Origin: an uncultured Algibacter sp.
Lineage (GTDB): Bacteria; Bacteroidota; Bacteroidia; Flavobacteriales; Flavobacteriaceae
Length of the DNA: 64,000 bases
Direction: 5' to 3'
NCBI GenBank assembly: GCA_947502405.1
Contig: CANMZT010000003.1
Coordinates: forward strand, 124,001-188,000
In this document: positions 54,578-62,289 of the stretch, one piece after another
How positions within the stretch are numbered: position 1 is the first letter of the stretch
Layout: every line of letters starts with the position of its first letter
The notes under the pieces: generated by a model
Seen by the model: only the letters and a program-made list of their open reading frames with translations
The model's database searches: none
Told to the model about the DNA's origin: nothing
Translations under genes and position numbers: made by a program

Positions 54578-55767
54578 TGATTAAAGTATATAACAAAGCT
54601 CTTGATACCACCATTAAAGTAAACCGAATTATTGGTAAAATTGATGGTGATAATCATGGGCCAACGTTAGTGTTTTTTGGTGGGATTCATGGTAATGAAA
54701 CCTCTGGTGTTTTTGCTTTAAAACGTGTTTTTAATAATATAAAACCGGACCAAGTAAAAGGGACTATTTATGGTATTTCAGGGAATTTAAATGCCCTAGA
54801 AAAACATAAACGTTATATGGAAGATGATTTAAATAGACTTTGGACCAAACAGCAAATAAAAAGTATAAGAGAAAAAACGGATTTAAATTCAGATGAAAAA
54901 GAACTAATAGCATTATTTAATCTCTTAGACGAAATTTTACAGACTAATAAACCACCATTTTATTTTGTTGATTTACATACAACATCCAGCAAAACTCTAC
55001 CCTTTATAACTATTAATGATGCATTAATCAACAGAAAATTTTCTCAACAATTTCCAGTACCTATTGTTTTGGGGATTGAAGAATATCTAAATGGCCCGTT
55101 GTTAAGTTATATCAATCAATTAGGGTATGTATCTCTTGGATTTGAGTCTGGGCAACATGATGATTTATCTGCTATAACAAACAGTGAGGCTTTTGTATAT
55201 TTAACTTTGGTTTATTCTGGTGTTTTAGATGAAAAAGCTGTTGTAAATTACTCGGAGTATGAAAAACAATTAAAAGAGCACGCTAACTATACTAAGGCAG
55301 TTTTTGAGGTGGTGCATTTGCATAAAATCCATCGCGGAGAACGTTTTGAGATGTTAAACGGTTTTAAAAGTTTTGAAGCAGTAAAAAGAGGCACGCCTTT
55401 AGCTTTGAGTAACGCTATTGAAGTTGCATCACCATATACAGGCAATATTTTTATGCCGCTTTATCAGAAAAAAGGCGCTGAAGGTTTTTTTATTATTAAG
55501 CCTATAAAACCTTTCTTTTTAAAATTATCTGCTGTATTAAGGAAAATAAAAACAGACACGTTATTAGCGTGGTTACCCGGAATTTCTTGGGAAAATAAAG
55601 CTGAAGGTGTTTTACAAGTTAATTTAACCGTTGCTAAGTTTTTAGCAAAACCACTTTTTCATCTATTGGGTTATAGAAACCGACAAATTACCAGCACGCA
55701 TTTAAGATTAAATAACAGAGAGCGTGTAGCAAAAACTGAAGTTTATAAAAGTGAACCTTGGTATTGA
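54577..55767 (+). CDS. Aspartoacylase/succinylglutamate-desuccinylase-like zinc hydrolase
   Basis: The 396-residue protein has the M14-like AspA/AstE fold with zinc ligands in FFGGIHGNETSGVFAL (His and Glu) and FVDLHTTSSK (His). A Glu-rich active-site region appears in GFESGQHDDLSAI. Relatives remove acyl or amino-acid groups from small amides. It is translationally coupled (one-base overlap) with the GCS2-CBS ligase, which suggests paired synthesis and breakdown of the same amide. The C-terminal ~120 residues are an extra domain (barrel-sandwich-like, with a basic region at the end). No signal peptide is present. Confidence 0.9.
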   Translation: MIKVYNKALDTTIKVNRIIGKIDGDNHGPTLVFFGGIHGNETSGVFALKRVFNNIKPDQVKGTIYGISGNLNALEKHKRYMEDDLNRLWTKQQIKSIREKTDLNSDEKELIALFNLLDEILQTNKPPFYFVDLHTTSSKTLPFITINDALINRKFSQQFPVPIVLGIEEYLNGPLLSYINQLGYVSLGFESGQHDDLSAITNSEAFVYLTLVYSGVLDEKAVVNYSEYEKQLKEHANYTKAVFEVVHLHKIHRGERFEMLNGFKSFEAVKRGTPLALSNAIEVASPYTGNIFMPLYQKKGAEGFFIIKPIKPFFLKLSAVLRKIKTDTLLAWLPGISWENKAEGVLQVNLTVAKFLAKPLFHLLGYRNRQITSTHLRLNNRERVAKTEVYKSEPWY

Positions 55768-55799
55768 GCTTAATAATTTTATACGTCAATTATAAATAT

Positions 55800-56453
55800 C
55801 TAAGTGTTAGGAAAAATAGCTTTAATTTTATTTTCAGTAACTACTTGACTAGTTGTAATTACTTTAATTTCTGGTGATTCAACTAAATTTAATTGTTTCA
55901 ATTCTTCAATAACACTATCAAAATCAGAATTTGTAGCACAAACAGCACTATCTAAACCAATTACGTCTCCAATTCGTTGTTTGGCATTAACCATTTTTGC
56001 GTCATCTTCTGATAAAGTTATTAAAAAACATTTAGACCTACGATGTACGTATTTCATAGCTATTGATTCTAAATCTGCTTGCTTATATCTTTCTCTGAAT
56101 GATGTTTTAGCACTTAAACAAATCGGACCTCTATCAGTAGAATATAAAAGTAAATCATAATTTATATTAGGGACGAATGCTACTTTGGCATTCATGTAAA
56201 TTGGGTAGATTTTTTCTCTAATTAATAAAGTAGCAATAATTATTTCAAAAATTTTACCGTTTACTCCTCGTTTTTGTTGTTCATTATCTAAAAGATTCTC
56301 CCTTTTTTTTAAATATGCGTTCCAATAAGTTGAAATATACTCACTTGGCTTGTCATATTTAATATCCATAAAAGAAGGGAATAATTGTTCAAAAATTCCC
56401 CCAGCAAGAGTTCCGTTCCCTTTGACTATATCTAAATCTTGTAATAATCCCAT
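55800..56453 (-). CDS. Putative type II restriction endonuclease
   Basis: The 217-residue protein is not a family I can name. Its identification rests on position: it follows the cytosine methyltransferase with a one-base overlap (TAATG). It also has a PD-(D/E)xK-like arrangement: Glu70 in NGKIFEII, Asp100 in NINYDLLLYS, and Ser114/Lys116 in CLSAKTS (the middle acidic position replaced by Ser). The N-terminal ~60 residues are charged and helical. The recognition sequence cannot be read from the protein. Together with the methyltransferase it forms a complete type II system. No signal peptide or membrane segment is present. Confidence 0.75.
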   Translation of the reverse strand: MGLLQDLDIVKGNGTLAGGIFEQLFPSFMDIKYDKPSEYISTYWNAYLKKRENLLDNEQQKRGVNGKIFEIIIATLLIREKIYPIYMNAKVAFVPNINYDLLLYSTDRGPICLSAKTSFRERYKQADLESIAMKYVHRRSKCFLITLSEDDAKMVNAKQRIGDVIGLDSAVCATNSDFDSVIEELKQLNLVESPEIKVITTSQVVTENKIKAIFPNT

Positions 56454-57718
56454 TAATTCTTTTGTAGTTTATCAATAATTTTTTCTGCTATTGCTTGAAC
56501 AACAGGAACTGCAACTGAATTTCCAAACTGTTTGTATGCTTGAGCGTCTGAAACAATAATTTTAAAAGTATCTGGAAAACCTTGAAGTCTTGCCCACTCA
56601 CGTGGTGTCATTTTTCGAATTCCTTCACGATTTACTTTACCTGAAATATTTGTTATTGGTTTGAAATTGGTCAATCGATAGTCTAAAACTAGATTACGTT
56701 CTCTTCCCATTCCTCCACAAACTACTGCATTTGCAGTTCCATCATAAGGAATAATTTCATATCCAAACCCATTCCCTTTGCTTTCGTGACGAGCTCTATG
56801 GTTTTTTAGTGTTTGAACATATGTTGTAGATAAATAATATTTTACTGAAACTTCTTCCTTTTCTAGAATATCTTTAAGAACTGCCGATTTATATGTTGGT
56901 TTAGGATATTGAAAATCAGTAATTCCTAAATCCATTCTAAAACCTACGATAAAAATACGCTCTCTATTTTGGGGAACTCCAAATTCTTTAGCATTTAAAA
57001 CTTTAGGTTCTGGAACATAATAGTTCAAATCCTTACGCAGTACGTTTAAAATTGTTGCTAAAGTTTTTCCTTTGTCATGATTCCTTAAACCTTTTACATT
57101 TTCTAAGAATATTGCTTTTGGTTGTTTTTTCTTGATGATTTCCGCTACATCAAAAAACAATGTGCCCCTAGTATCTTCAAATCCACCACGTCTGCCAGCA
57201 ATTGAAAATGCCTGACAAGGAAATCCTGCACAAAGTACGTCAAAGTTATCTGGAATATAATTTTTAGTTTCGGGTTTTGTGATATCTCCAAAAGGAATTT
57301 CTCCAAAATTGGTTTTATAAGTTTGCTTAGAATATTTATCCCATTCACTTGTAAACACACACTTTCCTTTAAGGTTTTGGAGAGCAAGTCGAAAACCTCC
57401 AATTCCAGCAAATAGATCAATGAATTTGAATTTTGGGGTTTCGGGTGAAGGGAATGGAACCGATTTGTGTAAATTAAAAATTAGATACTGAAGCGCTTCT
57501 TCTGCAATTTTATTAGTGATTTCTTCAGTTGGATATTCTTTTTTTAGCACCTCGCTTACAAATGAAAGAGCATCTTTTTTGTAAAATTGAGAAACACCAT
57601 TTTTATAATTATGTAAATAATGTGTGAATGAAGCGGGCTTAGAACTATCAGGGTCAACTATTTTTATTTCAAATAGTTGGTTGCCAATATTTTCTATGTT
57701 AATTTTCTCTTCAGTCAT
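56453..57718 (-). CDS. C5-cytosine DNA methyltransferase (type II R-M)
   Basis: The 421-residue protein has an N-terminal ~97-residue extension, then the C5-methyltransferase motifs in order: I FKFIDLFAGIGGFRLAL (about 97-113), IV GFPCQAFS with catalytic Cys168, VI ENVKGL (about 208), VIII QNRERIFIVGF, the variable target-recognition region, and IX/X KMTPREWARLQGFP and QFGNSVAVPVV. It methylates cytosine at C5 within the site cut by its partner. The extension is unusual in length and may help couple it to the endonuclease. The pair is flanked by housekeeping genes and may be an acquired island, although no mobility gene is seen. Confidence 0.95.
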   Translation of the reverse strand: MTEEKINIENIGNQLFEIKIVDPDSSKPASFTHYLHNYKNGVSQFYKKDALSFVSEVLKKEYPTEEITNKIAEEALQYLIFNLHKSVPFPSPETPKFKFIDLFAGIGGFRLALQNLKGKCVFTSEWDKYSKQTYKTNFGEIPFGDITKPETKNYIPDNFDVLCAGFPCQAFSIAGRRGGFEDTRGTLFFDVAEIIKKKQPKAIFLENVKGLRNHDKGKTLATILNVLRKDLNYYVPEPKVLNAKEFGVPQNRERIFIVGFRMDLGITDFQYPKPTYKSAVLKDILEKEEVSVKYYLSTTYVQTLKNHRARHESKGNGFGYEIIPYDGTANAVVCGGMGRERNLVLDYRLTNFKPITNISGKVNREGIRKMTPREWARLQGFPDTFKIIVSDAQAYKQFGNSVAVPVVQAIAEKIIDKLQKN

Positions 57719-57813
57719 AATCCTTAATTTAACTTCACAAGATAATAAAGTTTGTTTGTGTTATCAGGTGGTATTTTAGTTTTTATTCACATTCTTTTAA
57801 CCAAATATTTAAA

Positions 57814-57842
57814 AAACCACTCCGTTTAAAACAAAGTGGTTT
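57814..57842 (-). terminator. Terminator after the M1 peptidase gene
   Basis: Perfect 8-bp outer arms AAACCACT (57814-57821) and AGTGGTTT (57835-57842) enclose an inner GTTTAAAAC mini-palindrome. It is 24 bp after the stop at 57866, with a T-run on the minus strand. It also separates this gene from the R-M pair. Confidence 0.8.
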
Positions 57843-57865
57843 ATTATTTTTTAAAAGTAATTGGT

Positions 57866-59677
57866 TTACTTTTTATTGTTTGTTTTATCTACATCTGCTA
57901 TTAAATGTTTTGGGTCAATCTCAACAGATTTAACTGTTTTTGAAACTTCAAAGGTATATGTAGGGTATGCCCAAGCCCAATCTTTAATAATAGTTGCTGA
58001 GGTAGGTTTTTCACCACGCATCATCTGTAAAGGGATATAAAAATCTTCGGTCGTATCATCAGCATAGGTTAAGGTAACATCAATAGGCATAGGCATTAAA
58101 CCAATACGCTCTAAGGTAACAGCGTTGCCTTCAATAGATTTTACAGCATAGTCAATAGTATTAGTAGTTTGTGCAAAATCTGTTAAATACCAATCTAATT
58201 CTAATCCAGATATTTTTTCTGCGGTTCTAATAAAATCTACTGGTCTTGGGTGTTTAAAACCAAAGTCTTCAAAATATTTTTTTATGGTTTTTTTAAGGTT
58301 ATCCTCACCAATTACATAATTTAATTGAGCTATAAAAACAGCGCCTTTAGCATAAGCAGAAATACCGTAAGCTTGATTGAACTCATAGCGATCTGCGTGT
58401 GTAGTAAGTGGTTGTTCTTTGCCAGATTTAGCTAAATATAAATAACCATTGTAAGAACCGGAGTTGGGATTATCACTTCCTTTTTTAAAGACATAATCTT
58501 CTGCTAGGTTGCTAATATAGGTTGTAAAACCTTCATCCATCCACTCATGCTTAGCTTCGTTAGTAGCAAGTAAAAATTGAAACCAAGTATGAGCCATTTC
58601 ATGAGCTGTAACCCCAACAAGGCTACCAAAATTTCTTTTCCCTGTTATGAGGGTACACATAGCGTATTCCATACCACCATCGCCTCCCTGAATAACAGAG
58701 TATTGCTTATAAGGATACGTACCTATATGCTCATTAAAATATTGCATGAGTTCCACGGTTTTAGGTTGTAATTTTTTCCAGTTCTCAAGCTTATCTGCTT
58801 CTAAGGTGCTTTTGTAGAAAAAGTTTAGCAAAGGGCCGTTAGGTACTTGTAATGTATCATGAATATATTCAGGATCTGCTGCCCAAGTAAAATCATGGAC
58901 TTTAGGAGCTTTAAAATGAAGCGTTTTTTTACTACCATTTACTTGCTCACTTTCAAGATAACCTGTACCACCTACAACGTAGTTTTTATCAATAGTTAAT
59001 TTGAGATCGAAATCTCCCCAAACACTATGAAATTCTCTTCCAATGTAAGGGTCGGCATGCCAACCTTCAAAATCATATTCTGCTAATTTAGGGTACCACT
59101 GCGTCATTGAAAGCGCAACACCTTCTTTGTTGTTTCTTCCAGAACGACGAATTTGTAATGGAACTTGAGCATCAAAATCCATTGTAAATGTTACTTGTGC
59201 ACCTGGTTGTATAGGTTTGGCTAATTCAACTTCTAAAACCGTACCAACAGTATTGTATTCTAAAGCCATACCATTTTGCTTTAAAGTATTTACTTTGATA
59301 TAGCCTATTTCATTTGGCTTTAATTTACTAATTCGATCACCAACTCTAGGGTCAGGATCGGCAATAGTTCTAGAACGCACATCCATTTCACTTCCTGGTT
59401 GAAACGCATTAAAATATAAATGATAGAATACTTTATTTAAAACATCAGGAGAGTTATTAGTATAAATAAGCTTTTGTTTTCCTTTGTATTGATAGGTGTT
59501 TACATCCATATCAATCTCCATTTGATAATCTACATGTTGTTGCCAATATCCGCTAGATAATGTACTGGTTGGAGTTGGTGTTGCAGGAGATTCAGGAGCA
59601 GCTACAACAATATCTTTTGAACTCTTACATGAAAGCAAAAAGACGATACTAAAGATTGAAATATAAAAGCGATTCAT
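57866..59677 (-). CDS. M1-family metallopeptidase lipoprotein
   Basis: The 603-residue protein has lipobox LLSC (Cys17) and a Pro/Thr linker. The M1 zinc site is HEMAHTWFQ (His359, Glu360, His363) with the third ligand Glu382 in HEWMDEGFTTYIS. The exopeptidase-like GGMEYAM motif lies at about 334-340. The N-terminal beta-domain and C-terminal parts are family-like. It is an envelope aminopeptidase-type enzyme acting on peptides; exact specificity is unknown. Monocistronic, with a strong terminator. Confidence 0.94.
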   Translation of the reverse strand: MNRFYISIFSIVFLLSCKSSKDIVVAAPESPATPTPTSTLSSGYWQQHVDYQMEIDMDVNTYQYKGKQKLIYTNNSPDVLNKVFYHLYFNAFQPGSEMDVRSRTIADPDPRVGDRISKLKPNEIGYIKVNTLKQNGMALEYNTVGTVLEVELAKPIQPGAQVTFTMDFDAQVPLQIRRSGRNNKEGVALSMTQWYPKLAEYDFEGWHADPYIGREFHSVWGDFDLKLTIDKNYVVGGTGYLESEQVNGSKKTLHFKAPKVHDFTWAADPEYIHDTLQVPNGPLLNFFYKSTLEADKLENWKKLQPKTVELMQYFNEHIGTYPYKQYSVIQGGDGGMEYAMCTLITGKRNFGSLVGVTAHEMAHTWFQFLLATNEAKHEWMDEGFTTYISNLAEDYVFKKGSDNPNSGSYNGYLYLAKSGKEQPLTTHADRYEFNQAYGISAYAKGAVFIAQLNYVIGEDNLKKTIKKYFEDFGFKHPRPVDFIRTAEKISGLELDWYLTDFAQTTNTIDYAVKSIEGNAVTLERIGLMPMPIDVTLTYADDTTEDFYIPLQMMRGEKPTSATIIKDWAWAYPTYTFEVSKTVKSVEIDPKHLIADVDKTNNKK

Positions 59678-59694
59678 AGAAATATAAATTAAAA

Positions 59695-59722
59695 AGAGGT
59701 TGTTATGCGACTGACAACCTCT
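59695..59722 (-). terminator. Terminator after the S8 peptidase gene
   Basis: A perfect 9-bp stem AGAGGTTGT (59695-59703) and ACAACCTCT (59714-59722) has a 10-base loop and is followed on the minus strand by TTTTTAATTT. It lies between the stop at 59738 and the next gene. Confidence 0.88.
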
Positions 59723-59737
59723 ATATTTTAAATAATT

Positions 59738-61345
59738 TTATTTTGACATTTTAGCTGCCATAATCAATGCATTGTAAGCATTAACCATTTTTGCAGATTT
59801 ACTTAAATCTGCAAAAGGTCTTATATCTTCTGAATTACCGCCAACAATAACTTTAGTTTTGATAGCTAAACCAGAATCCATAATAATTTGTTTTACCTGT
59901 GCAGCACTTAAGTTAGGATAATAAGAACGAATTAAAGCTGCAATACCTGCAACACCTGGAGCAGCCATTGATGTTCCGCCTTTAGTTTTATATTCGTTTT
60001 CTGGAGTTGTAGAATACACGCTTGCTCCAGGAGCAAAAACATCTACATTTTTCTTTCCGTAGTTTGAAAAACCAGCAATCATACTAGAGCCATATTTAGG
60101 CGCTAAAGCACCAACTCTAATATAAGTGTTTGATACTTCTACACCGCTTACATTATCATCTGGGAAATTAGGCTTAGTATCAACATCCTTACTATCGTTA
60201 CCAGCGGCATGTACAAAAACCACATCATTTTCGCTAGCATAAGCAATAGCATCACGAACCCAATCGCTGTGTGTAGAGAAGCTTTTTCCAAAACTACCAT
60301 TAATTACTTGTGCGCCATTATCAACAGCATAACGAATGGCTAGAGCTACATCTTTGTCATATTCATCACCGTTTGGAACCGCTCTAATACTCATAATCTC
60401 AACATTATTAGCAACACCATTTGCGCCTTTGCCATTATTACGTTCTGCTGCAATAATTCCAGCCACATGCGTACCATGACTCTCACTCTTTTTAACAGGT
60501 TTTACATTCCCATTTCCATAATATTTTGTAGACATATCATCTGGATTATCACCAGTTACACGACCTTTTAATTCTTTATTTAAGTTGTAGTTTAAACGGT
60601 CGTTTATGCTTTCCAAACCGTCTTCAATCTCTTTAACAGCATCACCCATAGAATCCATACCGTTACTAAACATATAGTTTGCTATTTGTTGCGCCTGAGC
60701 TAAAGCCTGATCTTCAGTTTTAATGGCAGCAACTTCTTTTTTTGTATAATCTTTTTTACCAAAATGCTTTTTTAAAGTATCATCGGCGCCCTTAATTTGC
60801 TGATAAATTTGCTCGTATTGTGTTTTTCTACCTAACCATTTTTCATATTCTTTTTCATACTCAGCTTTTGCTGCAGCAAATTCTGGATGACTCGTGTTAC
60901 CACTTGCAATAATTCTAACAAACTCTAGTTGCTCATTATAGCCATCACCTAAAAAATTCCAACCATGAACATCGTCTACATATCCATTTTTGTCATCATC
61001 AATACCATTATTAGGTTTTTCATCCTTATTTGTCCAAATGTTATCATCTAAATCTTCATGATCAATATCAATACCAGAATCAATCACTGCAACGATTACT
61101 TTTTTACCTTTTCTATTTTTAATAATATCAGAGTAAGCTTTATCAACACTCATTCCTGGAATCGTGTCTTTTTCAAGGTCTAAATGCCCCCAATTATGCT
61201 TCTCCGCCTCAGTAAGTTCTGAAACTTTTAAGGGAGATGTATCAATGTTTTCAACGGGAGTTGATAAAATGTCTGCAGTTCCGCCGCAGCCAAAAATAAA
61301 TACTGCTAAAAAAGCAGATGTTGCTATTGTTTTAATTGTTCTCAT
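59738..61345 (-). CDS. S8 (subtilisin-like) serine protease lipoprotein
   Basis: The 535-residue protein has a lipobox FGC (Cys20) and the catalytic triad Asp89 (VIAVIDSGIDIDHEDL), His290 (SHGTHVAGIIA) and Ser459 (GGTSMAAPGVAG). The spacing between Asp and His is unusually long (about 200 residues; ~60 is normal). The insert (about 115-285) is highly charged and contains helices such as AEYEKEYEKWLGRKTQYEQIY. This insert could regulate access or bind a partner. No T9SS sorting domain is present, so the protein is expected to be lipid-anchored in the envelope. Confidence 0.94.
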   Translation of the reverse strand: MRTIKTIATSAFLAVFIFGCGGTADILSTPVENIDTSPLKVSELTEAEKHNWGHLDLEKDTIPGMSVDKAYSDIIKNRKGKKVIVAVIDSGIDIDHEDLDDNIWTNKDEKPNNGIDDDKNGYVDDVHGWNFLGDGYNEQLEFVRIIASGNTSHPEFAAAKAEYEKEYEKWLGRKTQYEQIYQQIKGADDTLKKHFGKKDYTKKEVAAIKTEDQALAQAQQIANYMFSNGMDSMGDAVKEIEDGLESINDRLNYNLNKELKGRVTGDNPDDMSTKYYGNGNVKPVKKSESHGTHVAGIIAAERNNGKGANGVANNVEIMSIRAVPNGDEYDKDVALAIRYAVDNGAQVINGSFGKSFSTHSDWVRDAIAYASENDVVFVHAAGNDSKDVDTKPNFPDDNVSGVEVSNTYIRVGALAPKYGSSMIAGFSNYGKKNVDVFAPGASVYSTTPENEYKTKGGTSMAAPGVAGIAALIRSYYPNLSAAQVKQIIMDSGLAIKTKVIVGGNSEDIRPFADLSKSAKMVNAYNALIMAAKMSK

Positions 61346-61374
61346 TGTAATTATATGAATTAGTCATTTTTAAA

Positions 61375-62235
61375 TTAATTGAATATGTCTCTAGTAGTGA
61401 AAATATCTTTCAGACGCACACCTTTTTCTGTTTTTTGTACCGTTATAATTTCGTTGTGGGCATCGTGTTCTAAAAATAAATAGAAATTGTTATCTGCTGC
61501 CATGTTTAGGAAACATTCTTTTTCATCAAGTGTTAGTAATGGCCTAGTATCATATCCCATAACATAGGGAAGGGGTATGTGTCCCACGGTAGGTAATAAA
61601 TCTGCCATAAAAGCGATGGTTTTATCTTGATATGTAATTAACGGAATCATTTGTTTGTCGGTGTGTCCGTCTGCAAAAAAGATATTAAAACCCAATTCTG
61701 AATTCTCTAGAGTTTTATCTTTTGGAATTGAAGTGAATTTCAATTGACCACTTTCTTCCATTGGTAAAATATTTTCCTTTAAAAACGATGCCTTTTCTCG
61801 TCTGTTTGGTTTTGTAGCCCATTCCCAGTGGTCTTTATTGCTCCAAAAATGCGCATTTTTAAAAGCAGGTTCATAACCTGTTCTATCTTTATTCCATTGA
61901 ATACTACCGCCACAATGATCAAAATGTAAATGCGTCATAAACACATCAGTAATATCATCACGGTGAAACCCAAATTGTTTAAGGGATTTATCTAAATTAA
62001 AATCACCCCACAAATGGTAGTGGCTATAAAACTTATCAGACTGTTTGTTTCCCATTCCAGTATCTATCAAAATCAAACGGTTATCGTCTTCAATCAACAA
62101 ACAGCGTGTTGCAATATCAATCATGTTGTTAGCATCAGCAGGATTGGTGCGCGACCATATTGATTTAGGCACTACCCCAAACATGGCACCTCCATCAAGC
62201 TTCATATGTCCAGCGTTTATGGGATATAAGTTCAT
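61375..62235 (-). CDS. Metallo-beta-lactamase-fold hydrolase
   Basis: The 286-residue protein has the MBL zinc motif FMTHLHFDHCGG (HxHxDH). Its N-terminal CLLIEDDNRLILIDTGMGNKQ and later FFADGHTDKQMIPLI and EHDAH supply further metal ligands. The layout resembles AHL-lactonase or glyoxalase-II-like MBL proteins; substrate is not known. There is no signal peptide. It lies 54 bp after the SulP gene on the same strand. Confidence 0.92.
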   Translation of the reverse strand: MNLYPINAGHMKLDGGAMFGVVPKSIWSRTNPADANNMIDIATRCLLIEDDNRLILIDTGMGNKQSDKFYSHYHLWGDFNLDKSLKQFGFHRDDITDVFMTHLHFDHCGGSIQWNKDRTGYEPAFKNAHFWSNKDHWEWATKPNRREKASFLKENILPMEESGQLKFTSIPKDKTLENSELGFNIFFADGHTDKQMIPLITYQDKTIAFMADLLPTVGHIPLPYVMGYDTRPLLTLDEKECFLNMAADNNFYLFLEHDAHNEIITVQKTEKGVRLKDIFTTRDIFN

Positions 62236-62289
62236 AGGAATGTAAAATTAAGAAATCTATATCATATCCTTAAAAAACTTAAGAATATA

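Noticed and set aside
57145-57420. 91-residue minus-strand frame in the methyltransferase
   Set aside because: It is an out-of-frame reading inside the conserved methyltransferase domain, so not a gene.
55800-57718. Genomic island or phage origin for the R-M genes
   Set aside because: No integrase, attachment repeat, tRNA or transposase was found at either side; only the R-M nature itself suggests transfer.
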